Below, piece by piece: positions 34,002 through 42,812 of a stretch of DNA of 64,000 nucleotides (within the stretch, counting starts at the first letter, position 1; each line of letters opens with the position of its first letter). Made by a program: the position numbers and the translations under genes. Origin of the DNA: Flavobacterium hydrocarbonoxydans (GTDB taxonomy: Bacteria; Bacteroidota; Bacteroidia; Flavobacteriales; Flavobacteriaceae). The notes below the pieces were generated by a model. It was not told the origin of the DNA. It saw only the letters and a program-made list of their open reading frames with translations, and did no database searches. The DNA lies in NCBI RefSeq assembly GCF_009789235.1, contig NZ_WSTB01000003.1, positions 124,001 to 188,000 on the forward strand, written 5' to 3'.

Positions 34002-36857
34002 ATGTTACTAAAAAACACCCTCCAAAACTTAGCTATTGCTGCCATTGCCTTATTCTCCTTTCAAAATAGTCAAGCACAGCAAACGGATAAAGTTTACCTT
34101 TCCGGAAAAGATTTTGAACATCCTGTACAATGGGATTTTTATTGTACAGGAGGCAATAACAGTCAAAAATGGTCTAAAATAAACGTTCCGTCCCAATGGG
34201 AATTAGAAGGTTTTGGAGAATATACCTATGGAAGATGGTATAAAGAATTAAACCAAAAAGAACCTAGCAAAGAAGAAGGTTTATACAAATACGAATTTGA
34301 AGTTCCTGCTGATTATAAAGACAAAGAAATTCTGATTGCGTTTGGAGGAGCTATGACCGATACCGAAGTAAAAATCAACGGAAAACTGGCCGGAGCGATT
34401 CATCAGGGAGGTTTTTATGAATTCAAATACGATATTTCTTCGCTATTAAAATTTGGATCAAAAAATATTTTAGAAGTTCATGTCTGGAAACATTCTGCTA
34501 ATAAATCAGTAAATGCAGCCGAAAGAAAAGCCGACTGGTGGTTATTTGGCGGCATTTATCGCCCGGTTTGGCTGGAAGTTTCTCCAAAAACCAATATCCA
34601 GCATATTGCCGTAAATCCAAAAATGGACGGTTCGATTACTGTTGATCTGAATCTTAAAAATATTGCTAAAAACACCACTTTAGAAGCTACGCTTAAAACT
34701 TTAAACGGCGAAAATCTTCAAACGTTTACTTTCCCTATTAAAGCAAAAAGCACAAAAGAATCGATTGCAGCTCAGTGGAAAAACATCAAACCATGGAATC
34801 CGGAAAGTCCAAATCTATATGATCTGGAGCTTGTTTTAAAGCAAAACGGAAACATCATTCATAAATACGACAAACGAATTGGTTTCAGAACTTTAGAATT
34901 CAAAAAACAAGACGGAATTTATGTAAATGGTACTAAAATTATCATGAAAGGAATCAACCGTCACTCCTTCTGGCCGGAAGGCGGACGAAGCACCAGCAAG
35001 AGAATTAGTGATTTGGATGTGAAATTATTGAAAGACATGAACATGAATGCCGTTCGTGGACATTATCCTCCTGACGAGCACTTTCTTGATGTTTGTGATT
35101 CATTAGGGCTTTTTGTTCTGAACGAATTAGCAGGCTGGCAAAACTCTTATGATACCGAAACCGGAAACAAATTAGTAACCGAAATGGTTGTTCGTGACGT
35201 CAATCATCCCTCAGTAATTATATGGGATAATGGTAACGAAGGGGGCTGGAACTATAATGTTGACAAAGTTTTTGAAGATAATGACCCACAAAAAAGAATT
35301 GTCATTCATCCCTGGTCCGATTTTAATGGCTGGGATACGCATCATTACCCGACTTATTTAACCGGAATGCATCGTTTTAACAATGGTGAAAATGTATTTT
35401 TTCCAACCGAATTTATGCACGGAACTTACGATAACGGACACGGAGCCGCTCTGGAAGATTTCTGGACACGTTACAAACAAAGTCCGCTTTTTGCAGGAGG
35501 ATTTATGTGGGCGATGCTGGACGAAGCCGTATTCCGTTCTGATTGGACGGGAGATACTAAATTTGACTCAAAAGGTTCATTGGCAGCCGATGGAATTTTA
35601 GGGCCACACCGTGAAAAAGAAGGAAGTTATTATACCGTAAAAGAAGTCTGGGCACCTATTCAGTTTTTACCAAAACAAGTTAATCCAACTTTTGACGGGT
35701 CGTTTTTAATAACTAATGATTATTTGTTCAGTAATTTGAATTCCTGCAAAATGGAATTTAAAGTATTGCAATCTGATAAAAATGTACTTTATTCTAACGG
35801 AACTTCAAAAGAAATAAGTGCAGGAAAAATTGAGATTCCGAGTATTGATCCGGGAGAAACAAGAAAAATTCAATTTGCTGTTCCTACTAATTTTGCAGAA
35901 GGTGATATTTTATCAATTTCAGCTTATGATCAGTTCAATAAAGAAATTTATACCTGGACATGGCCAATTCACAAAGCAAAATATTATGCTGAAAAATTCT
36001 TAGCTATTCAAAATACAAAAACAAAAGCTTCAGCAACAAAAAATGGTAATGAAATCACTTTAAAAGGAAGCGATATAACAGTAACTCTTGATGCTTTGAC
36101 AGGAGAAATTTCTTCTGTTAAAAATAGTACATCCACAATTCCGTTAACAAATGGTCCCCGACCGATTGGAATGAAAGCCAAACTAAAAGAAGTTCAGGTT
36201 TCGCAAGAAGGTGATAAAGCCATCTGCAAAGTATTGTATGCAGGCGGTTTATCTTCTATCAAATGGATTATGGAACCGGATGGAAGATTTAAAATGGAAT
36301 TGATTGCGCTGAAAAATTCACAAAACAATGGTGGTTTTGATGGTGCTGCTTTTGAAGATAAAATAAATTCGTGGGGAATTACGTTTAGTTTTCCCGAAAA
36401 AGGAGTTACCGGAATGAAATGGCTTGGAAAAGGTCCTTACCATGTTTGGAAAAACAGATTAAAAGGAACGACATACGGTATTTGGGAAAAAGAATACAAC
36501 ACCACAATAACAGGCGAAAGTTTTGAAAATCTGGTGTATCCTGAGTTTAAAGGGTATCATGCTAACTTGTTGGGAGCAAACTTAAAAGCAGGCGCATCAT
36601 CATTTAAAGTTTTTAGTGAAAATGATAATTTATTTTTGAGATTATTCACGCCAGATTTGCCTAAAAATGGTTTCCCAGGAAGTAATCCTCAGCCCGCTTT
36701 TCCGGAAGGAGATATTTCGTTTATGTATGAAATTCCAGCAATGAGAGATTTTAAACCATTGGAACATCAAGGTCCAGAAAGTCAGCCAACCAACATTAGA
36801 ATAAAAAGTGGTGATGAAGGGATTTCTATGAATCTTTGGTTTGATTTTAGAAACTAG
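34002..36857 (+). CDS. GH2 beta-galactosidase-like glycoside hydrolase
   Basis: A 951-residue secreted enzyme (signal peptide ending NSQAQ). It has the GH2 five-domain plan: sugar-binding jelly roll (about 30-200), immunoglobulin-like domain, TIM barrel (about 300-600) with the acid/base Glu 413 in WDNGNEGG and the nucleophile Glu 470 in PTEFMHG, then the LacZ-like C-terminal domain (LGKGPYHVWKNRLKG). Beta-galactosidase on galactan or arabinogalactan side chains of rhamnogalacturonan-I is the likeliest activity; other GH2 specificities cannot be excluded. It starts 21 bp after the CE12 gene and belongs to the same operon. Confidence 0.9.
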   Translation: MLLKNTLQNLAIAAIALFSFQNSQAQQTDKVYLSGKDFEHPVQWDFYCTGGNNSQKWSKINVPSQWELEGFGEYTYGRWYKELNQKEPSKEEGLYKYEFEVPADYKDKEILIAFGGAMTDTEVKINGKLAGAIHQGGFYEFKYDISSLLKFGSKNILEVHVWKHSANKSVNAAERKADWWLFGGIYRPVWLEVSPKTNIQHIAVNPKMDGSITVDLNLKNIAKNTTLEATLKTLNGENLQTFTFPIKAKSTKESIAAQWKNIKPWNPESPNLYDLELVLKQNGNIIHKYDKRIGFRTLEFKKQDGIYVNGTKIIMKGINRHSFWPEGGRSTSKRISDLDVKLLKDMNMNAVRGHYPPDEHFLDVCDSLGLFVLNELAGWQNSYDTETGNKLVTEMVVRDVNHPSVIIWDNGNEGGWNYNVDKVFEDNDPQKRIVIHPWSDFNGWDTHHYPTYLTGMHRFNNGENVFFPTEFMHGTYDNGHGAALEDFWTRYKQSPLFAGGFMWAMLDEAVFRSDWTGDTKFDSKGSLAADGILGPHREKEGSYYTVKEVWAPIQFLPKQVNPTFDGSFLITNDYLFSNLNSCKMEFKVLQSDKNVLYSNGTSKEISAGKIEIPSIDPGETRKIQFAVPTNFAEGDILSISAYDQFNKEIYTWTWPIHKAKYYAEKFLAIQNTKTKASATKNGNEITLKGSDITVTLDALTGEISSVKNSTSTIPLTNGPRPIGMKAKLKEVQVSQEGDKAICKVLYAGGLSSIKWIMEPDGRFKMELIALKNSQNNGGFDGAAFEDKINSWGITFSFPEKGVTGMKWLGKGPYHVWKNRLKGTTYGIWEKEYNTTITGESFENLVYPEFKGYHANLLGANLKAGASSFKVFSENDNLFLRLFTPDLPKNGFPGSNPQPAFPEGDISFMYEIPAMRDFKPLEHQGPESQPTNIRIKSGDEGISMNLWFDFRN

Positions 36858-36930
36858 GTTTTTGTTTCAGGTTTCAGGTTTGTTCTTTGTCTATAACATA
36901 CAGTTTGTCAGAAATGACAAGATTGAGCAG

Positions 36931-36968
36931 TTTCACATTTCACATTTCACTTTTCACATTTCACAATA
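36931..36968. repeat. Heptamer tandem repeat (TTTCACA) upstream of the double esterase gene
   Basis: About five imperfect copies of TTTCACA (one reads TTTTCAC) run up to within 10 bp of the start codon at 36975. Such a repeat next to a start codon could vary in number by slippage and alter expression. Confidence 0.75.
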
Positions 36969-36974
36969 CAAAAT

Positions 36975-38477
36975 ATGAAATCTATTAAAGCACTTCCTTT
37001 ATTATTTTTAGCAATATTACTTTTCAATTTCTCTGCCAAAGCGCAAACCAAACCAACTATTTACACCGTGGGAGATTCAACCGTGAAAAATGGCAGAGGC
37101 GACGGATCTGGTGGACTTTGGGGCTGGGGAGATTATATTGGACAGTTTTTGGATACTACAAAAGTGAATATCGAAAACCATGCTTTGGGCGGAACGAGCA
37201 GTAGAACTTTTCAGGACAAAGGTTTATGGATTGCTGTTTTGAATAAACTTAAAAAAGGAGATTATGTTTTGATTCAATTTGGCCATAACGATAATGGTCC
37301 TTTAAATGATACTTTGAGAGCAAGAGGAACTATTAAAGGAATTGGCAAAGAATCGCAGGAAATTGATAATCTAATTACCAAAAAACATGAAACGGTTCAT
37401 ACTTACGGTTGGTACATTCAGAAAGTAGTTCGCGAAGCAAAATCAAAAGGAGCCATTCCGATAATTTGCTCACCGATTCCGAGAAATGACTGGAAAGATG
37501 GAAAAGTACCACGTAATGATACTTCTTATGGATTATGGGCCAGGCAAATTGCTGAAAAAGAAAAAGTAACTTTCATCAATTTGAATGATAAAATGGCGAT
37601 TGAAATGGAGAAATTGGGTGAAGCAAAAGTAACCGGAACCTATTTTTACAAACGCGATCACACTCACACTTCAGCAAAAGGAGCCGTTTTATCCGCTTCT
37701 GTGATTATCAATCAATTAAAAAATAGTGACAATTCTTTAAAAAAATACATTTTAGAAAATCCAAAAATTGTTCTTCCTGCCAAGAAAAATGTTTTTTTGA
37801 TTGGTGATTCTACTATGGCAGACAACAAAAATGATATGGCTGTAGGTTGGGGAGTTCCTTTTCCAGAATATTGCGACACTACAAGAGTAAATATTATTAA
37901 TAAAGCCAGAGGAGGAAGAAGTACCCGCACTTATACCAAAGAAGGTTTGTGGGATGAAGTTAAAAATCAATTGAAACCAGGCGATTTTGTAATCATTCAG
38001 TTTGGTCATAACGATGCCGGAGCAGTTGATAAGGAAAAATTTAGAGGATCCTTAAAAGGAAATGGTGATGAAACACAGCAGGTCGTTCGTGATAGTTTAA
38101 CCGAAACCGTTCATACTTTTGGGTGGTATATGGAAAAATTCATCAAAGAAACCAAAGAAAAAGGCGCTGTTCCGATTGTTTTAAGCCAAACGCCAAGAAA
38201 CGAATGGCCAAATGATAAAGTAGAACGCAGAAGCGATTCCTACGGAAAATGGTCTAAAACAGCTGCGGAAAATCAAGGTGCTTTTTATATTGATTTAAAT
38301 GAAATTGTGGCCTTAAAATATGAAGCATTAGGCAAAGAAAAAGTGAAACCTTTTTTTCCAAAAGATCATACGCACACAGGCTTAGAAGGCGCAACTCTTA
38401 ATGCGTTCACTGTAGCAGAAAGTATTAAAAAACTCAAAGATTGCAAACTTAAAGACTATATTGAAATTCCTAAATAA
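36975..38477 (+). CDS. Tandem double-domain SGNH acetylesterase (CE12-type x2)
   Basis: A 500-residue protein with a signal peptide ending SAKAQ and two homologous SGNH esterase units of about 240 residues. Unit 1 has GDSTVKNG near residue 32, IQFGHNDNG and DHTHTS. Unit 2 has GDSTMADN near 277, IQFGHNDAG and DHTHTG. All catalytic Ser, Asn and Asp/His residues are present in both, so both are probably active, perhaps on different acetyl positions (O-2 and O-3 of GalA) of rhamnogalacturonan. Most CE12 enzymes have one such unit; internal duplication is evident. Last gene of the operon, followed by a bidirectional terminator. Confidence 0.9.
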   Translation: MKSIKALPLLFLAILLFNFSAKAQTKPTIYTVGDSTVKNGRGDGSGGLWGWGDYIGQFLDTTKVNIENHALGGTSSRTFQDKGLWIAVLNKLKKGDYVLIQFGHNDNGPLNDTLRARGTIKGIGKESQEIDNLITKKHETVHTYGWYIQKVVREAKSKGAIPIICSPIPRNDWKDGKVPRNDTSYGLWARQIAEKEKVTFINLNDKMAIEMEKLGEAKVTGTYFYKRDHTHTSAKGAVLSASVIINQLKNSDNSLKKYILENPKIVLPAKKNVFLIGDSTMADNKNDMAVGWGVPFPEYCDTTRVNIINKARGGRSTRTYTKEGLWDEVKNQLKPGDFVIIQFGHNDAGAVDKEKFRGSLKGNGDETQQVVRDSLTETVHTFGWYMEKFIKETKEKGAVPIVLSQTPRNEWPNDKVERRSDSYGKWSKTAAENQGAFYIDLNEIVALKYEALGKEKVKPFFPKDHTHTGLEGATLNAFTVAESIKKLKDCKLKDYIEIPK

Positions 38478-38478
38478 A

Positions 38479-38525
38479 GTTTTGAGTTTTGAGTTGTGAG
38501 TTGTGAGTTGTGAGATGTGAGTTGC
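38479..38525. repeat. Heptamer tandem repeat (TGAGTTG) downstream of the double esterase gene
   Basis: About six copies of a 7-bp unit (GTTTTGA, then GTTGTGA with small changes) start right at the stop codon of the esterase gene. Together with the heptamer repeat upstream they bracket this single gene. Confidence 0.75.
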
Positions 38526-38560
38526 TAACTTATTTTTGACCTATATTTATCTAAATCTAA

Positions 38561-38595
38561 AAAACCTCGTTTAAAATCTAAACGAGGTTTTTTCT
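38561..38595. terminator. Bidirectional terminator between convergent PUL operons
   Basis: Perfect 13-bp stem (AAAACCTCGTTTA at 38561-38573 and its complement at 38579-38591) with a 5-nt loop, A residues on the left and T residues on the right, so it can act in both directions. It separates the rightward CE12-GH2-esterase operon from the leftward GH115 gene. Confidence 0.9.
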
Positions 38596-38759
38596 AAACC
38601 ATTATAAACAACATCATTCCATACGGCGGCATCAATAATAATCAATATCCTATTAGGTTTTCTGTTGCTTTACTTCATATTTTTTTGACTATAGGTACTA
38701 ATAGTAAGAAATGATGGTAAATTGTACCTTAATTTTTAAAATAGTATTCACCTGAAAAA

Positions 38760-41165
38760 TTATTTTATCGTTAGATAATCCAAAACAATTCCGGTTTGAT
38801 TGACCTCCATTTTAATACTATGTTTTCCTTCTTTTATGCTTACTGGTAATTTTACAATGGCGCTATTACGCAATACATTTTCTTTCCAGTTTTTGTCTCT
38901 GTCTTTGGTATTTATAGAAAATGATTGTGTTTTCTTTCCATCGATTTCAACTCCAATTTCATTATCAAAATTATTAGAATGTGTTGGAAGAAAGTGAATT
39001 TCGATACTATAATCTCCAGCTTTATTTATTTCAAATTCGTAAGAAATACTTGGTTTTTCAGCTTTAAAATAACTATGTTCAAACGGAAATAACGTAATTG
39101 CATTGTTACTGAAACCCAAACCGTTAATGCTTTTCCACTTATAGTTTTTGTTTTCTTTTTTTGCAATAAAATCTTTTCCCTGAATGGCAATAACAGGTTT
39201 CGAAGTTGATTTTAAATCCTCTTCTTTGACAATCGGATTTTCTTTTATCGAATCAAAAACAGGCAAGTTTCTCGGATGCATTGACATCATGTGATTCCAT
39301 TTGCCATTGCTCATTTCTTCATTATAAAAAGCCGTTAATTCTTTAATTTTCTCAAAACCTTCTGAAGATAACTTTTGATATTTTTCTTTAAGTTTAACAT
39401 CTGAAGTTTTGGCGGCTAAATTCCAATATAAAAATTTATGATTCATATAAGCTGCACCTTTTACTGGATAAACCACTAACTGAAACCAAGCATTTTTTCT
39501 TTCTTCAGGAACAGCAGCAGTTAATTGATCTATTTTCTGAATCAGATTATCATATCGTTTTATACGCTCTAAAGCCTCTTCATCGGTAAAATCAGAAAGT
39601 TTTACTGGCGTTGTAGGTTCGGTTTGACTCCAACCCATATATTCGGGTTTTCTTATAAATGCCAATCGATAATATTCTTCAAAAACAGTCGAAACCTCAG
39701 AAGCTACTTTTGAAGAAAACTCTCTTGATGCCCAATTTTGTAAATATTGATGAAGCCCATCCGATTTTACACTATTGATATCCCAAGCCATATCCAAAAA
39801 TAATTCGATATCATATTCCGCGGGTTTGATATCGCCCACATTTACAATCCACATTTTTTTCGCACCATTTTCGTAGGCTTTTGTCATTTCGTACCAAATT
39901 AAGCCTGGCTGTGTAGTGTTCAGCCAAAGATAATCATGAGGTCTTCCCCAATAACTGATATGGTAATAAACGCCGCTTCCTCCTGCCCTTTTTTGCTCTT
40001 CTTCATTACTCAAACGTCGAATATAGCCATAATTATCATCCGGCCAGACAAGCGTTACATCTTCTGGAACTTTTAAGTCATTATCGTACATTTCCAAAAC
40101 TTCTTTATACGGAACAAAGGCTTGTGGAATCTCATTCAATGGTTTCTGAAACGTTTTGGATAACATATTTCGTTGAACGTCAATGATGTTTTCGACCATT
40201 TCAATGGATTCTTTCAAATCTTTTGCACCTTCCATTTTACTGTCGTGAACGCCTCGCATTCCAAGTATCATAATGGTTTCATTTTGAAAAGCATTTACTT
40301 CATCCAAACGATCTTGCCAGTATTTATCGACTTGGGTTTTGTTGGTAAAATAATTGTATTCGCCATGAATTTTTGGTTTCCATTCATCGACATTGTTACG
40401 AAGCATTGGTTCTGCATGTGAAGATCCGATAACGATATGGTATTTTTGCGCCATTTCTTTATTTCCAGAAATGGTAAAAAAACCTTTTGTCGAAGGATGC
40501 ATTGCTGGCCAAATCGTATTGGCTTTTAATCGTAACAATAACTGAAATATTTTTTCGTAAGTCTTTGGACCAATATCGCCTGTTTCTTTTTCAAAAGTTT
40601 TGGCTGCCCAAGGTTGCAATCCCCAATCTTCATCGTTTAGAAAAATTCCGCGATAAGCCACTGATGGCGATGAAATTATTCCGTTTTCAGGTAAATGAAT
40701 TGTTGTATTTTCTCTTTGTATCGGATGAACGTCTGCCCACCATTTCCAGGGAGAAATACCCAAACGATCAGCTATTTCAAAAATGGCGTAAACTGTTCCG
40801 CGAACATCACTTCCTACAACCAAAAGATTGTCTTTTTCTTTTTTAATTTGAAATTTTTCCCACTGATTGGCTAATCCTTTTTCTATCTTTTTAGACTGAA
40901 ATAAAGGATTTGAAACTTCTCCAATATAAATTCCTTTTTTAGAAAATGTATTCGTTTTTATAATTTCAGGTCGTTTTCCTGTCAACCCTTTTACATCATC
41001 AGCCAATTCATTTACAGCCCAAAAAATTAAGGGGTCTGTATTTTCAGCAATATAAAAAGAAGTCAGTTGATTGGAATTGGCAATCGAAAAATCAACTGGA
41101 TTTTTATCCTGAGAATAAGAATTTATAGATGTAATGGCGAAGATTAACAGTACTATTTTATTCAT
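38760..41165 (-). CDS. GH115 alpha-glucuronidase
   Basis: An 801-residue secreted enzyme (signal peptide ending NSYSQ). GH115 features are clear: SVAYRGIFLNDEDWGLQPWA, LKANTIWPAMHPSTKGF, VIGSSHAEPMLRNNVDEW and VTLVWPDDNYGYIRRLS. It releases (4-O-methyl-)glucuronic acid from side chains, in this setting more probably from arabinogalactan or rhamnogalacturonan branches than from xylan, as no xylanase is present. C-terminal jelly-roll residues about 680-800 end KMEVNQTGIVLDYLTIK. It follows the GH28 gene by about 105 bp. Confidence 0.93.
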   Translation of the reverse strand: MNKIVLLIFAITSINSYSQDKNPVDFSIANSNQLTSFYIAENTDPLIFWAVNELADDVKGLTGKRPEIIKTNTFSKKGIYIGEVSNPLFQSKKIEKGLANQWEKFQIKKEKDNLLVVGSDVRGTVYAIFEIADRLGISPWKWWADVHPIQRENTTIHLPENGIISSPSVAYRGIFLNDEDWGLQPWAAKTFEKETGDIGPKTYEKIFQLLLRLKANTIWPAMHPSTKGFFTISGNKEMAQKYHIVIGSSHAEPMLRNNVDEWKPKIHGEYNYFTNKTQVDKYWQDRLDEVNAFQNETIMILGMRGVHDSKMEGAKDLKESIEMVENIIDVQRNMLSKTFQKPLNEIPQAFVPYKEVLEMYDNDLKVPEDVTLVWPDDNYGYIRRLSNEEEQKRAGGSGVYYHISYWGRPHDYLWLNTTQPGLIWYEMTKAYENGAKKMWIVNVGDIKPAEYDIELFLDMAWDINSVKSDGLHQYLQNWASREFSSKVASEVSTVFEEYYRLAFIRKPEYMGWSQTEPTTPVKLSDFTDEEALERIKRYDNLIQKIDQLTAAVPEERKNAWFQLVVYPVKGAAYMNHKFLYWNLAAKTSDVKLKEKYQKLSSEGFEKIKELTAFYNEEMSNGKWNHMMSMHPRNLPVFDSIKENPIVKEEDLKSTSKPVIAIQGKDFIAKKENKNYKWKSINGLGFSNNAITLFPFEHSYFKAEKPSISYEFEINKAGDYSIEIHFLPTHSNNFDNEIGVEIDGKKTQSFSINTKDRDKNWKENVLRNSAIVKLPVSIKEGKHSIKMEVNQTGIVLDYLTIK

Positions 41166-41271
41166 TTTTAATGATATTCTAAGGTATTAAATTTCTAATA
41201 TTCAAAATTTTAAGATTCTTAATTGATTATAACTTGACCAAAAAAACTCTGAACCTTTAAACTTCAAACCT

Positions 41272-42600
41272 TTACTCAACAAGAACTTTATTCAAATAAA
41301 CATTTTTAAAAGTAATTCCATCTACAATACTTTTGTCAACAGCTGCTTTTGTAGCCTGGATATTAAGGTTTTCAAAAGTAAAGTTTGACAAACGTACATT
41401 GGGATCTTTTTCTACATTAAAAAACGTATCCGATTTCATTTCGATATTTTTTAAAGTCACATGATTCCCATAAGACAACGGAACATCAGGACGGCCTTTT
41501 AAGTCAAAAAACTGTTTCCAAGCCAACACAACCAAACAGTTTTTTGCCTGCCCTTTTATATCTTCTACCCGGATATACTCATAATTTTGTGGCGTATCTG
41601 GGCGCATTTTTAACCAAAGCATTCTTGTTGCACCATCGATTTGACAATTACGCATGATTACATTTCGGTTATGAATAGCTTCACTTCCGTTGGTTAATGC
41701 TGAATGACAGAATCCGAATCGGCAGTCTTCGATGATGATATTAGAGTTTGGTCCGTTGTTTTTATCGGTATCGGCAAATGGTCCTTTCCCGCCTTTAAGC
41801 GCAATTGCATCATCATTTACCGACATAAAACAGCCCTTAACCAAAACATTTGAACAAATATCAAGATCGATAGCATCTGTACTTGGTGCTTTTATTTCTA
41901 AATGTGGAGAGAAAATGTATAAATCCAATAGTTTCACATTATTACATTTATAAAAATGATTCGTCCAAAACCCGGAATTAATCAATTTTACATCCTGAAA
42001 TTGTACGTTATTCGAATTCCAAACAAAAACCAATCTAGGTCTTGAAACTTCTAGATTAGTACATTTCGGATTTATTTTACGTCTTGCCCAGAATGCTTCA
42101 TAATACTTATAACCATTTCCGTTTATGGTGCCTTTTCCAGAAATAGAAAAATTATCAACACCATAAGCGTTTACCAAAGCTGGAAAATAATCCAGATTCT
42201 GACCTTCCATTCTAGAAGGCATAATTGGATAATTGGCGATATCATCAGAGCCTTTTAAAGTTCCTCCTTCAGCAACGTATAAACTTGTTTTGGGTTTAAA
42301 AAACAAAGCGCCACTCAAGTAAACTCCTTTCGGAATAACAATCACGCCTCCACCATTTGCAGCCGCTTTATCAATTACTTTCTGAATGGCAACGGTCTGA
42401 ATTTTGGTACTGTCTTTTCCCACTCCAAAATCGGTAATAGTATATTGTTTCCCTAAATCTTTCAGTTGAAGTTTAGTATAATCTTTAAACCAAGGAGTAA
42501 TGGTACTTCCGTCGGGAAATGTATCGTTTGTATAATTTTGAGAAAATGCAGACTGGGAAATTCCCAAAATGCAGATTGCAAATATCAATAATCTTTTCAT
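41272..42600 (-). CDS. GH28-family pectic hydrolase
   Basis: A 442-residue secreted beta-helix protein (signal peptide ending SAFSQ). STDAIDLDICSNVLVKGC, SVNDDAIALKGGKGP and CHSALTNGSEAIHNR occupy the places of the GH28 NTD, DD and GHG motifs, with NGSEA instead of GHG, which puts it in a divergent subgroup where exo-polygalacturonase and rhamnogalacturonan-hydrolase activities are known. It differs from the GH28 gene in the lut region by these motifs. It has its own CAGGAT-type promoter 150 bp upstream. Confidence 0.88.
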   Translation of the reverse strand: MKRLLIFAICILGISQSAFSQNYTNDTFPDGSTITPWFKDYTKLQLKDLGKQYTITDFGVGKDSTKIQTVAIQKVIDKAAANGGGVIVIPKGVYLSGALFFKPKTSLYVAEGGTLKGSDDIANYPIMPSRMEGQNLDYFPALVNAYGVDNFSISGKGTINGNGYKYYEAFWARRKINPKCTNLEVSRPRLVFVWNSNNVQFQDVKLINSGFWTNHFYKCNNVKLLDLYIFSPHLEIKAPSTDAIDLDICSNVLVKGCFMSVNDDAIALKGGKGPFADTDKNNGPNSNIIIEDCRFGFCHSALTNGSEAIHNRNVIMRNCQIDGATRMLWLKMRPDTPQNYEYIRVEDIKGQAKNCLVVLAWKQFFDLKGRPDVPLSYGNHVTLKNIEMKSDTFFNVEKDPNVRLSNFTFENLNIQATKAAVDKSIVDGITFKNVYLNKVLVE

Positions 42601-42749
42601 TGTATCTTTTTTGGTTTTTAAATTTTATGCGGTTTTATTTTTTTTAACAATGTCCTGAATAATTGACACCATTTTCTCAAGTTAAACAAAATCCTATCTG
42701 ATAAAAATCAAAATAAAACATTTTTATCATTTAAACTTAAGATTAAAAT

Positions 42750-42795
42750 CAAATATAATTTTTCCTTTTGCCTAATCTATCCTGCTCTATACTGC
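42750..42795 (-). promoter_or_regulatory. Shared PUL operator and promoter of the GH28 gene
   Basis: ATCCTG at 42779-42784 within CTATCCTGCTCTATACTGC, and CAAATATA at 42750-42757 (sense TATATTTG, a perfect -7 box), exactly 21 bp apart. The leader to the start at 42600 is about 140 bases. Confidence 0.78.
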
Positions 42796-42812
42796 TATTC
42801 TTCTAAATCCAT

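Noticed and set aside
42650..42660. Extra TCCTG sequence near the GH28 start
   Set aside because: It lacks the second half and has no -7 box at the 21-bp distance, so it is probably chance.
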